A stretch of DNA of 64,000 bases, from contig NZ_JAVHJP010000007.1 of assembly GCF_031020795.1 (NCBI RefSeq), forward strand, positions 124,001 to 188,000, written 5' to 3'. The notes under the pieces were generated by a model. The model was given only the letters and a program-made list of their open reading frames with translations. It did not search any database and was not told the DNA's origin. Made by a program: the position numbers and the translations under genes. This document shows positions 41,169-50,298 of this stretch, piece by piece (the stretch's first letter is position 1; every line of letters starts with the position of its first letter). This DNA is from Hydrogenophaga pseudoflava (GTDB taxonomy: Bacteria > Pseudomonadota > Gammaproteobacteria > Burkholderiales > Burkholderiaceae_C).

Positions 41169-42389
41169 ATGAATCAAAAGGTCGTCGTCGCCGGTGGCGG
41201 CATTGGTGGGCTGGCGTGCGCGCTGGCCCTGTCGCGCGCGGGCGTGGAGGTGGACCTGCTGGAGCAGGCCAGCGCGTTCGGGGAGGTGGGGGCGGGCCTG
41301 CAGCTCGGCCCCAACGCCGTGCGGGTGCTCGATGCCTGGGGCCTGTCCCGCGCGCTGCACGCCTGCGCGGCGTTTCCCGAGTCGCTGCAGGTGCGCGATG
41401 CGCACAACGCGGTCCCGCTGGGCAAGCTGCGCCTGGGCGCCTTCAGCCGGGCCCACTACGGCGCGCCCTACGCCACCATCCACCGCGCCGACCTGCACGG
41501 TCTGCTGCTGGAAGCGGTGCAGCGCGAGCCCCGCGTGCGCCTGCACCTGGACACCCGGCTGGCCCGCTACGAGGAAACGACCTCGGGCCTGCGCGTGACA
41601 TGCGAGAACGACGCCGGCTACGAGGCCGATGCCCTGGTCGGTGCCGACGGGCTCTGGAGCCGGGTGCGCATCGGACTGCTGGGCAACCGGCCGGCCCGGG
41701 TGAGCGGTCACCTGGCCTACCGGGGCATGGTGGCGGCCGAAGACCTGCCGGGCGTGATGCGCGAGCCGGTGGTCACTGCCTGGCTCGGGCCGCGCCTGCA
41801 CGTGGTGCATTACCCCGTGCGGCGCGGCGAGTGGTTCAACGTGGTCGCGGTGGTCGAGGGCCTGCTCGGCCGCGGCCACGGCGGGCCACCGGGCAGCGAC
41901 CCGCAAAGCTGGAGCCACGAGGCGCGGCAGGCCGACCTGCTGCGCGCGCTCGGTCCTGTCTGCCCGGACCTCAAGGCCATGCTCGACCGGGTGGGCGAAT
42001 GGAAGCTCTGGGCGCTCAACGACCGCTCGCCGGTGGCCAGCCCGGAGGAACATGCCCGAGGGCGCGTGGCGCTGCTGGGTGATGCGGCGCACCCGCTGCG
42101 GCCCTACCTGGCCCAGGGCGCGGCCATGGCGATCGAGGACGCCTGGACACTGGGCCGGCTGGCAGAAGCGGCCCAGGGTGCCATCGACTGGACCGCGCTG
42201 TTCGCGCGCTACGCCCAGACCCGCTGGCAGCGCAACGCGCGCGTGCAGACCCGTTCCCAGCGCAACGGCACCATCTTCCACGCCAGCGGCGCGCTGCGCC
42301 TGGCACGCAACGCGGCCATGGCGGTGCTGGGTGAATCGCTGATGGACAATCCCTGGCTCTACAGCGGTCCACCCGACCCGCTGGCGTGA
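41169..42389 (+). CDS. FAD-dependent monooxygenase (aromatic hydroxylase type)
   Basis: A 406-aa class A flavoprotein hydroxylase. Seen: VVVAGGGIGGLACALALSRA (FAD ADP-binding), the DG motif in VGADGLWSRVRIG, and the GD motif in RVALLGDAAHPLRPYLAQGA. It resembles salicylate or 3-hydroxybenzoate hydroxylases and likely uses NAD(P)H and oxygen; the aromatic substrate is not determinable. It lies just before a Bug-type solute-binding protein on the same strand (16 bases), hinting that the bound solute is the substrate or related to it. Confidence 0.88.
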   Translation: MNQKVVVAGGGIGGLACALALSRAGVEVDLLEQASAFGEVGAGLQLGPNAVRVLDAWGLSRALHACAAFPESLQVRDAHNAVPLGKLRLGAFSRAHYGAPYATIHRADLHGLLLEAVQREPRVRLHLDTRLARYEETTSGLRVTCENDAGYEADALVGADGLWSRVRIGLLGNRPARVSGHLAYRGMVAAEDLPGVMREPVVTAWLGPRLHVVHYPVRRGEWFNVVAVVEGLLGRGHGGPPGSDPQSWSHEARQADLLRALGPVCPDLKAMLDRVGEWKLWALNDRSPVASPEEHARGRVALLGDAAHPLRPYLAQGAAMAIEDAWTLGRLAEAAQGAIDWTALFARYAQTRWQRNARVQTRSQRNGTIFHASGALRLARNAAMAVLGESLMDNPWLYSGPPDPLA

Positions 42390-42405
42390 CGTTCCAGGAG
42401 ACACC

Positions 42406-43383
42406 ATGTTCAAGCCTTTCCGCCGCCTCACCCTCGCCGCTGCCGCCGTGGCACTTGCCTGCGGTGTCTCGACCTCCCTGGCCCAGACAGGCAGCTGGCC
42501 CAGCCGGCCGCTGAAGATGGTGGTGGGTTTTCCGGCCGGGTCCTCGCCCGACCTGACCGCGCGACTGCTGGCCGAGCCGCTGTCGCAGGCGCTGGGCCAG
42601 CCGGTGATTGTCGAGAACAAGACCGGTGCTGGCGGCAACATCGGCGCCGACGCGGTGGCCCGCGCCACCGACGACCACACCATCGGCCTGATGATCAACG
42701 GCAACCTGACCATCGCCAAGATCCTCAACCCCGCCACCACCTACGACCCGCTCAAGGACCTGCAGCCGGTCTCGCTGATCGCCGTGTCGCCGCTGGTGCT
42801 GGCTGCGCCCGCGGGTGCTCCCGTCGGCAAGGCCTTTTTCGACCAGGCCAAGGCCCAGGGCGGCCAGCTCAACTACGGCACCCCCGGTGTGGGCACCGTG
42901 GCCCACCTGGGCATGGAACTGCTCAAGGCCAAGGCCGGCATCGCGCCGGTGCACGTGCCCTACCCGGGCAACCCGCAGGTGATCACGGCGCTGATCGGCG
43001 GCCAGATCCAGATGGCGCTGCTGCCGCCCGGGCTGGCCATGCCCCAGGTCCAGGGCGGCAAGCTCCGGGCCATTGGCGTCACGTCCACCGGCCGCAGCCC
43101 GGTGGTGCCCGAGGTGGCGAGCCTGGCCGACGCGGGTGTGCAGGGCCTGCAGCTGGAGATCTGGAACGCGGTGGCCGCGCCGGTGGGCATGCCCAAGGCC
43201 CATGTGCTGAAGCTGGCCGCGCTGCTGGCCGAGATCGTGCGACGCCCAGAGATCCGCCAGAAGATTCTCCAGCAGGGCTGGCAGGTGGCGGGCACCTCGC
43301 CGGAAGGTCTGGCCCGTCGCATCGCGCTGGATACAGCGGCGATGTCTGAAGTGATTCAGAAGAACAGCATCAAACCCAACTGA
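42406..43383 (+). CDS. Bug family solute-binding protein (tripartite tricarboxylate transporter)
   Basis: A 325-aa periplasmic binding protein with a Sec signal (LTLAAAAVALACGVSTSLA, cleavage near residue 26). Seen: the typical WPSRPLKMVVGFPAGSSPDL start, NKTGAGGNIGADAVA, GTPGVGTVAHLGMEL and PGNPQVITALIGGQIQ. Such proteins bind carboxylates and are highly multiplied in Burkholderiales, usually without a linked transporter, as here. AGGAG precedes the start. The last 14 bases overlap the convergent YcaQ-like gene. Confidence 0.9.
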   Translation: MFKPFRRLTLAAAAVALACGVSTSLAQTGSWPSRPLKMVVGFPAGSSPDLTARLLAEPLSQALGQPVIVENKTGAGGNIGADAVARATDDHTIGLMINGNLTIAKILNPATTYDPLKDLQPVSLIAVSPLVLAAPAGAPVGKAFFDQAKAQGGQLNYGTPGVGTVAHLGMELLKAKAGIAPVHVPYPGNPQVITALIGGQIQMALLPPGLAMPQVQGGKLRAIGVTSTGRSPVVPEVASLADAGVQGLQLEIWNAVAAPVGMPKAHVLKLAALLAEIVRRPEIRQKILQQGWQVAGTSPEGLARRIALDTAAMSEVIQKNSIKPN

Positions 43384-44461
43384 CACCGAGACAGGCGGCC
43401 ATGTCCGCCAGTTCGGCGTCCAGCGCCCGCCGGAAATCCCGGTCTTTCGGTGGTGTTCCGTTGACGTAGCCCAGGTCGGCGCGCAGCCGTCCGCCCGCCA
43501 CCGACAGGTTGCCCCAGCCGATCACTTCGTCGCGCCAGAGCAGGGGCAGGGCGTAGTAGCCGCGCACCCGTTTGGCCGGTGGCGTGTAGGCCTCGAAGCG
43601 GTACGCCCAGCCCCAGAGGCGTTCGAAGCGGTCGCGGTCCCAGACCACGGGGTCGAAGGGGGCGAGCAGGCGCACCCGTTCATCGGTTTTCCAGCGGCGT
43701 GAGGCCGGGTCTTCGCCTTCCGGCCAGAACCAGCGCACACCGTCCAGCTCGGTATTCGGCAGGCGCTGTGTGGCGCGTTGCAGCGCGGCGCGCAGCTGGC
43801 CCTTCCACTGCGGCACCGCGTGCTGGAGCATGGCCACCAGCTGGCGCAGCCCGGGCTGGGGCAGCGGGGCGTATTTGTTGACCAATACGTCCACCAGGCG
43901 GTCCAGGGTCGCCGCCACGTCCTCGGGTGGGGTGTGCGGCTGGCGCGCGGCGTAGAGGCGGATGCCGTTGTCGCGCCGGGCCACGCGCAGCAGACCGCGG
44001 TAGTGCATGGCATCCAGCAACTCGGTGCTGGCCTTGGACCGGCCACCGAAGCCGTTGATGGTGTGGCCGTGGGCGAACTGGGCGTCGACCTCGCGCGGGT
44101 GGGCCGCGCCGCGCGCCTGCACGAAGTGCCAGACCGCCTCGGCCTGCGCCCAGCGGTCGGCCGGCCATTCGCGCAGCGCGCTGCGTGGGTGCATCAGCGC
44201 GTGCAGCTCGGGCGTGACGAAGCCGTAGTTGACGAAGAAGTCCTCTTCGACCGCGAGCCGGGTGTAACGCCGCTCCAGCTCGCCCACGCGGTAGTCCCGC
44301 ACACGGTGGCGCAGCGTCAGGTCCTGCGCCCGCGCGGGCGCGCGGATCGGATCGGCCTGCACGAAGCCGAGCCGCGCAAGGGCCCGGGGCAGGGTGGTGG
44401 GTGTGAAGAGGCTGCGCGCCACGGCGTGGCGGCGCAGGTGGTCAAGGGTGATGGCGGCCAT
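43370..44461 (-). CDS. winged-helix DNA glycosylase, YcaQ/AlkX-like
   Basis: A 363-aa HTH_42 superfamily protein. Members unhook interstrand crosslinks or remove alkylated bases. Seen: the N-terminal winged-helix and the segment LGFVQADPIRAPARAQDLTL with a Gln-Ala-Asp catalytic-type motif (the QxD form of the YcaQ-like branch, from prior knowledge), ERRYTRLAVEEDFFVNYGFV, and a C-terminal LLAPFDPVVWDRDRFERLW followed by RVRGYYALPLLWRDEVIGW. Somewhat shorter than E. coli YcaQ (about 410 aa). Upstream neighbour is the Cys-rich copper protein, 43 bases away on the same strand. Confidence 0.87.
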   Translation of the reverse strand: MAAITLDHLRRHAVARSLFTPTTLPRALARLGFVQADPIRAPARAQDLTLRHRVRDYRVGELERRYTRLAVEEDFFVNYGFVTPELHALMHPRSALREWPADRWAQAEAVWHFVQARGAAHPREVDAQFAHGHTINGFGGRSKASTELLDAMHYRGLLRVARRDNGIRLYAARQPHTPPEDVAATLDRLVDVLVNKYAPLPQPGLRQLVAMLQHAVPQWKGQLRAALQRATQRLPNTELDGVRWFWPEGEDPASRRWKTDERVRLLAPFDPVVWDRDRFERLWGWAYRFEAYTPPAKRVRGYYALPLLWRDEVIGWGNLSVAGGRLRADLGYVNGTPPKDRDFRRALDAELADMAACLGVSWV

Positions 44462-44504
44462 GCGCCATGATGCCGCAGCCCGTCGCAGGGCGCCGCCACC
44501 GCCC

Positions 44505-44840
44505 TCAGGCGGCCGTCGCCATCTCCCGGCAGGCACTGGCGCACGCGCGGCAGGCCTCGGCGCAGGCCTGGCAGTGGTCCATCTCGTGCCGCGCGCATTC
44601 GGCACCACAGGCGTCGCAGAGGTCGGCACACAGTGCGCAGAACGCTTGCGCGTGCTCACTGTCGCGGGCCATGGCGGCCGCGGCGAGTTCGCAGATCGCA
44701 GCGCAGTCCATGTCCAGCGCGATGCACCGTGCCATGTGCTTCACATCGTCCTCCTTCAGGCAGGCGGCCGAGCAGTGGTGGCAGGCCAGGGCGCACTTCA
44801 CACAGGCGTCGATGCAGCTGGCGTAACGTTGGGGTGTCAT
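44505..44840 (-). CDS. four-helix-bundle copper-binding protein (Csp-type)
   Basis: A 111-aa Cys-rich protein with 19 Cys residues, most in CxxxC or CxxC spacing (CIDACVKCALACHHCSAAC, CALCADLCDACGAEC, CQACAEACRACASAC). This is the copper storage protein pattern: four helices lined with Cys thiolates that bind many Cu(I) ions. No signal peptide is visible, so a cytosolic (Csp3-like) form is likely. It lies between kynA and the YcaQ-like gene on the same strand; the linkage to kynurenine genes is probably incidental. Confidence 0.92.
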   Translation of the reverse strand: MTPQRYASCIDACVKCALACHHCSAACLKEDDVKHMARCIALDMDCAAICELAAAAMARDSEHAQAFCALCADLCDACGAECARHEMDHCQACAEACRACASACREMATAA

Positions 44841-44909
44841 GGGTCGTCCTTTCGGGGTTGTCGGGGGCAGGGAGTGCCCCGAGGCAATCCGGACGCCTGA
44901 CCCGGAAAT

Positions 44910-45788
44910 TCAGAGGTCTGTGCGAAGCTTCCAGATCTCCGGGAACAAAACCACGTCCAGCATTTTTCGCAGGTAGCTCACGCCGCCGGTGCCGCCGGTG
45001 CCGCGCTTGAAACCGATCACGCGTTCCACCGTGGTCACGTGGCGGAAGCGCCAGAGGCGGAAGGCGTCTTCCAGGTCGGTCAGTTCCTCGCCCAGCTGGT
45101 AGAGGTCCCAGTGCCGCTTCGGGTCGCGGTAGACCTGGAGCCAGGCCTGTTCGACCGCGTCGCTGGGCTCGTAGGGTTTCGTCCAGTCGCGCGCGGTGTG
45201 CGAGGCCGGCACGGCGATGCCGCGGCGCGCCAGCAGGCGCAGGGACTCGTCGTACAGGGAGGGCGCCTCGTAGGCCGCCTGCACCATGGCCGCGCGCTCC
45301 GGGTGGTGTGCGTGCGGCTGAAGCATGGCGGCGTTCTTGTTGCCCATCGAGAACTCGATGCAGCGGTACTGGAAGCTCTGGAAGCCGCTGGAGTGGCCCA
45401 GGTAGGGGCGGATGGCGCTGTACTCCGGCGGCGTCATGGTGGCCAGTACATCCCAGGCGTGCACCAGCTGTTCCATGATCTTGGACACGCGCGCCATCTG
45501 CTTGAAGGCCGGGTTGAGCTGGTCGTCCGCGATGTTGCGGATGGCCGCGGTCAGCTCGTGCAGCATCAGCTTCATCCAGAGTTCGCTGGTCTGGTGCTGC
45601 ACGATGAACAGCAGTTCGTCGTGCGCGGGCGACAGCGGTTTCTGGGCGTTCAGGATGGCGTCGAGCTGCAGGTAGTCGCCGTAGCTCATGTCGCGGCTGA
45701 AATCCAGGCGCGCCTTCTCGTCGCGAACGATGGCTTCGGTGGCCGAGGTGGCGGGCTGGTCGTGGGGGGTGTGATGGGGGCAGGCCAT
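44910..45788 (-). CDS. kynA: tryptophan 2,3-dioxygenase
   Basis: A 292-aa haem enzyme that opens the indole ring of tryptophan to N-formylkynurenine. Seen: [20 protein letters not shown] (substrate site), [14 protein letters not shown], and the haem-ligand region [20 protein letters not shown]. Length is normal. The start at 45788 has GGAG seven bases upstream; a longer frame upstream has no support. Third gene of kynB-kynU-kynA (gaps 17 and 11 bases). Confidence 0.96.
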   Translation of the reverse strand: MACPHHTPHDQPATSATEAIVRDEKARLDFSRDMSYGDYLQLDAILNAQKPLSPAHDELLFIVQHQTSELWMKLMLHELTAAIRNIADDQLNPAFKQMARVSKIMEQLVHAWDVLATMTPPEYSAIRPYLGHSSGFQSFQYRCIEFSMGNKNAAMLQPHAHHPERAAMVQAAYEAPSLYDESLRLLARRGIAVPASHTARDWTKPYEPSDAVEQAWLQVYRDPKRHWDLYQLGEELTDLEDAFRLWRFRHVTTVERVIGFKRGTGGTGGVSYLRKMLDVVLFPEIWKLRTDL

Positions 45789-45799
45789 GGCGTCTCCTC

Positions 45800-47074
45800 T
45801 CAGGTCACCGCGTGCTTCTGGTGGAACTCGGGGCGTTTCCACTCGCCCGATTCGAGCACCTGCTTCAGGTGTTCGACCGCGTTCCAGACGTCGACGAAAC
45901 CGATGTAGAGCGGCGTGAAGCCGAAACGCAGGATGTCCTGGTGGCGCCCACCGTCTCCGGCGCGGAAGTCGCCGATCACGCCGCGCGCGATCAGGGCCTG
46001 CACGATGGCGTAGGCGCCTTCGTCGCGCGTGAGGCAGATCTGCGAGCCGCGCAGCGCATGCTCACGCGGCGTCGCCAGGCCCAGACCATGGCCGGCGCAG
46101 CGCTCTTCCACGAGCTGGATGAACAGGTCGGTCAGCGCCAGCGACTTGGTGCGCAGCGCGGCCATGCCGCCGAAGGGCTCGGCGCCCAGCACGGTGTCCA
46201 CGCCGCATTCGAGCGCGGCCAGGCTGATCATGGGTTGCGTGCCGCACTGGTAGCGCGTGATGCCTGGGGCGGGCTGGTAGTCGGGCGTGAAGGCGAACGG
46301 CGCCGCGTGGCCCCACCAGCCGGCCAGCGGCTGCCAGAAGCGGTCGGCGTGCAGCGGGTTCACCCACACGAAGGCCGGTGCACCGGGGCCGCCGTTGAGG
46401 TATTTGTAGCCGCAGCCGACGGCAAAGTCGGCCTTGGCCATTTTCAGTTCCACCGGCACCGCGCCCGCGCTGTGCGCCAGGTCCCACACGGTCAGGATGC
46501 CCTCGGCGTGCGCAGCGGCCGTCACGGCCGCCATGTCGTGCATGGCGCCGGTGCGGTAGTTGACGTGCGTGAGCATCAGGATGGCGACCTCGGCGGTGAG
46601 CGCGTCGTCGATCTCTTCGGGCTCGACCAGCACCAGTTCCATGCCGTGCTGTTTGCACAGGGCCTCGGCGATGTAGAGGTCGGTCGGGAAGTTGCTGCGC
46701 TCGCTCACGATGCGTTTGCGCTGCGGCGCATCGGCGGCGGCGACGTTCATGGCCGCGCTCAGCACCTTGAACAGGTTGACCGAGGTGCTGTCGGTGGCCA
46801 CCACCTCGCCGGGGCCGGCGCCGATCAGGCGCGCGATCTTGTCGCCCACCTTGCCCGGCATCTGGAACCAGCCGTGCTTGTTCCAGCTCTGGATCAGGTC
46901 GGTGCCCCACTCCTGCGTCACCACCTGGGCCACACGGCCGGGCGCGGCGCGCGGCATCACGCCCAGCGAGTTGCCGTCGAGGTAGATGGTGTCGACCGGC
47001 AGGTTGAACTCGTCGCGCAGGTCGCGCAGCGGGTCCTGGGTGTCCATCTGCAGGCAGTCTTCTTTTGTGGTCAT
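45800..47074 (-). CDS. kynU: kynureninase
   Basis: A 424-aa PLP enzyme that cleaves kynurenine to anthranilate and alanine. Seen: [17 protein letters not shown] near the N-terminus, [29 protein letters not shown] (PLP Asp), and the PLP Lys in [17 protein letters not shown]. Length is normal. AAGGAG precedes the start. Middle gene of the kynBUA operon; anthranilate would be the product of the whole set. Confidence 0.96.
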   Translation of the reverse strand: MTTKEDCLQMDTQDPLRDLRDEFNLPVDTIYLDGNSLGVMPRAAPGRVAQVVTQEWGTDLIQSWNKHGWFQMPGKVGDKIARLIGAGPGEVVATDSTSVNLFKVLSAAMNVAAADAPQRKRIVSERSNFPTDLYIAEALCKQHGMELVLVEPEEIDDALTAEVAILMLTHVNYRTGAMHDMAAVTAAAHAEGILTVWDLAHSAGAVPVELKMAKADFAVGCGYKYLNGGPGAPAFVWVNPLHADRFWQPLAGWWGHAAPFAFTPDYQPAPGITRYQCGTQPMISLAALECGVDTVLGAEPFGGMAALRTKSLALTDLFIQLVEERCAGHGLGLATPREHALRGSQICLTRDEGAYAIVQALIARGVIGDFRAGDGGRHQDILRFGFTPLYIGFVDVWNAVEHLKQVLESGEWKRPEFHQKHAVT

Positions 47075-47091
47075 CGGTGTCTCCTTGGGGT

Positions 47092-47739
47092 TCACACTTC
47101 ACGCAGCACCGCGCGCACCGGGCTGGCGTCGGCGGTGGTCAGTTTCAGGGGCAGGGCGATCAACTCGTAGTCGCCCTCGGGCACGTCGTCCAGCAGCAGG
47201 TTCTCCAGCACGCGCAGGCCGCGGCGCCGGATGGTCTGGTGGCTGTCCAGGATCTTGCTGTCGGCCGGGTCGATGCTGGCGCTGTCGATGCCGATCAGCA
47301 CCACGCCACGGTCGGCCAGCAGGGTCACGGTCTCGGGCGCGAAAGCGGGCAGGGCGTTGTCGAACGCGGCCTGCGGCATGTGTTCGTACACCCGCACCAG
47401 AACCCTGGGCGGGAGGTCGTTCATGGCGTGCGCCAGATGCTCAGGCTGCACGAGCGGCCCGCAGCCGATGGCGTGGATCACCCGGCACGGGCCGATGAAG
47501 GCCTGCAGGTCTACGGCGCCGATGGCCGCGCCGTCGGGGTCGTAGTGCAGCGGCGCGTCGGCGTGGGCGCCCACGTGAGGGCTCAGTGTGATGGCGCTGA
47601 CATTGACCGGGCAGCCGGGCGAGATGTTCGCCACCCACTGCTGCTGGTAGGCCGTGTCGCCCGGAAACACGGGCGAGCCGGCGTGCACAGGAGGGGAAAT
47701 GTCCCAGAGCTTTTTGGGGCGTGGGGGATTGCTTTTCAT
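47092..47739 (-). CDS. kynB: arylformamidase (kynurenine formamidase)
   Basis: A 215-aa member of the cyclase family that hydrolyses N-formylkynurenine to kynurenine. Zinc-binding motif SPHVGAHADAPLHY is clear, plus VLIGIDSASIDPADSK and an ending LIALPLKL. First gene of the kynBUA operon and divergent from feoA; the 191-base gap must hold both promoters. Confidence 0.95.
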   Translation of the reverse strand: MKSNPPRPKKLWDISPPVHAGSPVFPGDTAYQQQWVANISPGCPVNVSAITLSPHVGAHADAPLHYDPDGAAIGAVDLQAFIGPCRVIHAIGCGPLVQPEHLAHAMNDLPPRVLVRVYEHMPQAAFDNALPAFAPETVTLLADRGVVLIGIDSASIDPADSKILDSHQTIRRRGLRVLENLLLDDVPEGDYELIALPLKLTTADASPVRAVLREV

Positions 47740-47866
47740 CGTCCGGGGAAGGTAGCACCCGCGAAAAAACCGTGGTGTCGGTTATTCCCAACGATCGGAA
47801 AATAATTCAGGCCTAAAGCAAATGGGTGCGATTGACGAAGAAATCGGTCGGACCTTGATCAAAAGC

Positions 47867-47887
47867 AAATGAGAAACACTCTCGTTT
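47867..47887. promoter_or_regulatory. putative Fur box upstream of feoA
   Basis: AAATGAGA, five-base spacer AACAC, TCTCGTTT: arms match at 7 of 8 positions as an inverted repeat. It resembles the Fur consensus in AT content and GAGA/TCTC core. It ends 44 bases before the feoA start and could overlap its promoter (a TACATT -10 is at 47891-47896). Fits iron-repressed ferrous iron uptake. Confidence 0.55.
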
Positions 47888-47930
47888 AGCTACATTGAAA
47901 CCTTCCTTGTTTCAGGAGTCGGGTTTCACC

Positions 47931-48239
47931 ATGTCCACCGCATCGTCCCCCACCTGTGCCGGCGCCTGTCCGGACGCCCGCGACACCACGCCCCGCACGC
48001 TCGATGCCTGGCCCCTGCGCACATCTGCGGTGTTGCAGGGCTTCGCGCCGGTGCACGACTCCGAAATCCGTCGTACCCTGCACCGCCTGGCGGAACTGGG
48101 TTTCCTGCCCGGCGAGGCGGTGGAGATCGTGGCGCGTGCCGGTGGCCGGGGCGGGCCCATCGCCGTGCGCGTGGGCGGCGCCACCTTTGCGCTGCGCGCC
48201 CACGAGGCGGCCCTGCTGCGCGTGCGGGAGCTCGCATGA
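47931..48239 (+). CDS. feoA: ferrous iron transport protein A
   Basis: A 102-aa FeoA with an N-terminal extension of about 25 residues before the SH3-like core (LHRLAELGFLPGEAVEIVAR, GGPIAVRVGGATFALRAHEA). FeoA regulates or supports FeoB. The ATG at 47931 has AGGAG upstream; a TTG 12 codons earlier is less likely. It overlaps feoB by four bases (ATGA). Confidence 0.92.
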   Translation: MSTASSPTCAGACPDARDTTPRTLDAWPLRTSAVLQGFAPVHDSEIRRTLHRLAELGFLPGEAVEIVARAGGRGGPIAVRVGGATFALRAHEAALLRVRELA

Positions 48240-50110
48240 ACGACGCCGTGGCACTGCCCCGCCTGGCGTTGCTGGGCAACCCGAACTGCGGCAAGACCGC
48301 ACTGTTCAACCTGCTCACCGGCGCTCGCCAGAAGGTCGCCAACTACGCGGGCGTGACGGTCGAGCGCAAGCAGGGCTGGCTGGAAACGCCGCAGGGCCGG
48401 CGCGCCCAGGTGCTGGACCTGCCGGGCACTTACAGCCTCGAACCGCTGAGCCAGGACGAGTCGGTCACGCGCGACGTGGTCACCGGCCGGCTGCCCGGCC
48501 AGGCGCGGCCCGACCTGCTGGTCTGCGTGGTCGACGCCACCCACCTGCGGCTGAACCTGCGCCTGGTGCTCGAAGCCCAGGCCCTGGGCCTGCCCATGGT
48601 GCTGGTGCTGAACATGGCCGATGTGGCGCAGGCGCGGGGCGTGCGCATCGACACCGGCCGGCTGGCCGAGGAGCTGGGCATGTCGGTGGTCCCGGCCGTG
48701 GGCGTGCAGCGCGACGGCGCGCAGGCCCTGTTGCGCCAGCTCGACGAACTGATGGCGGCCGGCCTGCCGCCACCCCGGCCGCCCGGCAACCTGGACGACG
48801 CCACCGATCCCGGGCAGCTGAACCTGCGGGTGCGCACGCTGCTGGCCGCGGTGCTGGACGAGCCGCAGCGCCGATGGACCGCCGACGACCGCATCGACCG
48901 CTGGGCGCTGCACCCGGTCTGGGGCTATGCGCTGCTCGCGGGGCTGTTGCTGCTGATGTTCCAGGCCGTATTCGCCTGGGCGGCCTGGCCCATGGACCTG
49001 ATCGAGGCCGGCATGGGCTGGCTGGGCGAACAGGTGGCCGCGCACATGGCCGAGGGGCCGTTGCGCAGCCTGCTGGTGGACGGTGTGATTGCGGGCGTGG
49101 GCGGGGTGCTGGTGTTCCTGCCGCAGATCCTGGTGCTGTTCCTGTTCATCTTCCTGCTCGAAGACTCGGGCTACCTGCCGCGCGCGGCCTTCCTGATGGA
49201 CCGGCTGATGGGCAGCGTGGGGCTCTCGGGCCGCTCGTTCATCCCGCTGCTGTCCAGCTTCGCCTGTGCGGTGCCCGGCATCATGGCCACGCGCACCATC
49301 AGCCACTGGCGCGACCGCTGGCTGACCATCCTGGTGGCGCCGCTGATGACCTGCTCGGCGCGGCTGCCGGTGTATGCGCTGCTGATCGGCGCCTTCGTGC
49401 CGCAGCGCACGGTGGCGGGCCTGTTCAACCTGCAGGGTCTGGTGCTGTTCGGCCTGTATGCGATGGGCATCGCCAGCGCGATGGCGGTGGCCTTCATCGT
49501 GTCCCGCCGCGGCGCCGGCCGCCGTTCGACGCCGCTGCTGATGGAGTTGCCGGCCTACCGCTGGCCCAGCGCGCGCAGCGTCGCTCGCGGGCTCTGGGAA
49601 CGCACTCTGATCTTCGTGAAGCGTGTGGGCGGGATCATCCTGGCGCTGATGGTGCTGTTGTGGTTCCTGTCCAGCTACCCGGCGCCGCCCGAGGGCTTCA
49701 CCGGTGCACCGGTCGAGGCCAGCTTCGCCGGCCGCCTGGGCCTGTTCCTGGCGCCGCTGTTTGCTCCCCTGGGCTTCGACTGGCGCATCGTCGTGGCGTT
49801 GATCCCGGCCATGGCGGCGCGCGAGGTCGTGGTTGCTGCGCTGGGCACGGTCTACGCGCTGAGCGCCACCGGGGATCAGGTGGCCGAGGCGCTGGGCGGC
49901 CTGATCGGCAGTCAGTGGTCCCTGGCCACGGCGTTGTCGCTGCTGGTCTGGTTCGTCTACGCGCCGCAATGCGTGGCCACGCTGGCCGCCATCCGCCGCG
50001 AGGCGGGCAGTTGGCGCCACGCCGGCATCGTCACAGTCTACCTGTTCGTCCTGGCCTGGGTGGCCTCGTGGCTCACCTACCGGCTGGTGCTGGCCTGGAG
50101 CGGTGCATGA
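48236..50110 (+). CDS. feoB: ferrous iron transporter B
   Basis: A 624-aa inner-membrane Fe(II) permease with an N-terminal G domain: GNPNCGKTALFN (G1), NYAGVTVE (G2), DLPGTYSLEPLS (G3) and NMAD (G4). Many transmembrane helices follow, including the gate-like FACAVPGIMATRTISHWRDR and MAAREVVVAAL. Slightly shorter than E. coli FeoB (773 aa), a length common in betaproteobacteria. Overlaps feoA upstream and the small Cys-rich gene downstream by four bases each. Confidence 0.96.
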   Translation: MNDAVALPRLALLGNPNCGKTALFNLLTGARQKVANYAGVTVERKQGWLETPQGRRAQVLDLPGTYSLEPLSQDESVTRDVVTGRLPGQARPDLLVCVVDATHLRLNLRLVLEAQALGLPMVLVLNMADVAQARGVRIDTGRLAEELGMSVVPAVGVQRDGAQALLRQLDELMAAGLPPPRPPGNLDDATDPGQLNLRVRTLLAAVLDEPQRRWTADDRIDRWALHPVWGYALLAGLLLLMFQAVFAWAAWPMDLIEAGMGWLGEQVAAHMAEGPLRSLLVDGVIAGVGGVLVFLPQILVLFLFIFLLEDSGYLPRAAFLMDRLMGSVGLSGRSFIPLLSSFACAVPGIMATRTISHWRDRWLTILVAPLMTCSARLPVYALLIGAFVPQRTVAGLFNLQGLVLFGLYAMGIASAMAVAFIVSRRGAGRRSTPLLMELPAYRWPSARSVARGLWERTLIFVKRVGGIILALMVLLWFLSSYPAPPEGFTGAPVEASFAGRLGLFLAPLFAPLGFDWRIVVALIPAMAAREVVVAALGTVYALSATGDQVAEALGGLIGSQWSLATALSLLVWFVYAPQCVATLAAIRREAGSWRHAGIVTVYLFVLAWVASWLTYRLVLAWSGA

Positions 50111-50292
50111 ACCTCCAGCTTGTGATCGTGTTGCTGTGCGTGGGGGCTGCGCTGATGTACCTGCTGCGGCCGTGGTGGGGACGGGTGCGCGCAAGGGCTG
50201 CGGTCGCCCGCACGGCAGGCGGCGAGACCTCGCAGCCCTCTGCCTGCGGCGCCTGCAGGGGCTGCAGTGGCCGCAGCAGCGGCTGCCACTGA
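50107..50292 (+). CDS. FeoB-associated small Cys-rich membrane protein
   Basis: A 61-aa protein with one N-terminal transmembrane helix (LVIVLLCVGAALMYLL) and a C-terminal Cys-rich tail (SACGACRGCSGRSSGC; the last residues are His after Cys). It overlaps the feoB stop codon by four bases (ATGA). It matches the general layout of FeoB-associated Cys-rich proteins and takes the place of FeoC; a role in iron or redox sensing is inferred. Convergent with the methyltransferase, 6 bases apart. Confidence 0.82.
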   Translation: MNLQLVIVLLCVGAALMYLLRPWWGRVRARAAVARTAGGETSQPSACGACRGCSGRSSGCH

Positions 50293-50298
50293 CGGACG

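Noticed and set aside
39450-42740. 1096-codon minus-strand frame across DUF58, batA and the monooxygenase
   Set aside because: Antisense to three well supported genes; no recognisable domain, so a shadow frame.
44866-44886. GGGGCA...TGCCCC hairpin between kynA and the Cys-rich protein gene as a terminator
   Set aside because: Imperfect stem and no T-run; kept out of the feature list.
47912-50194. 760-codon minus-strand frame antisense to feoB
   Set aside because: Gln/Arg/His-rich shadow sequence; feoAB on the other strand is unambiguous.
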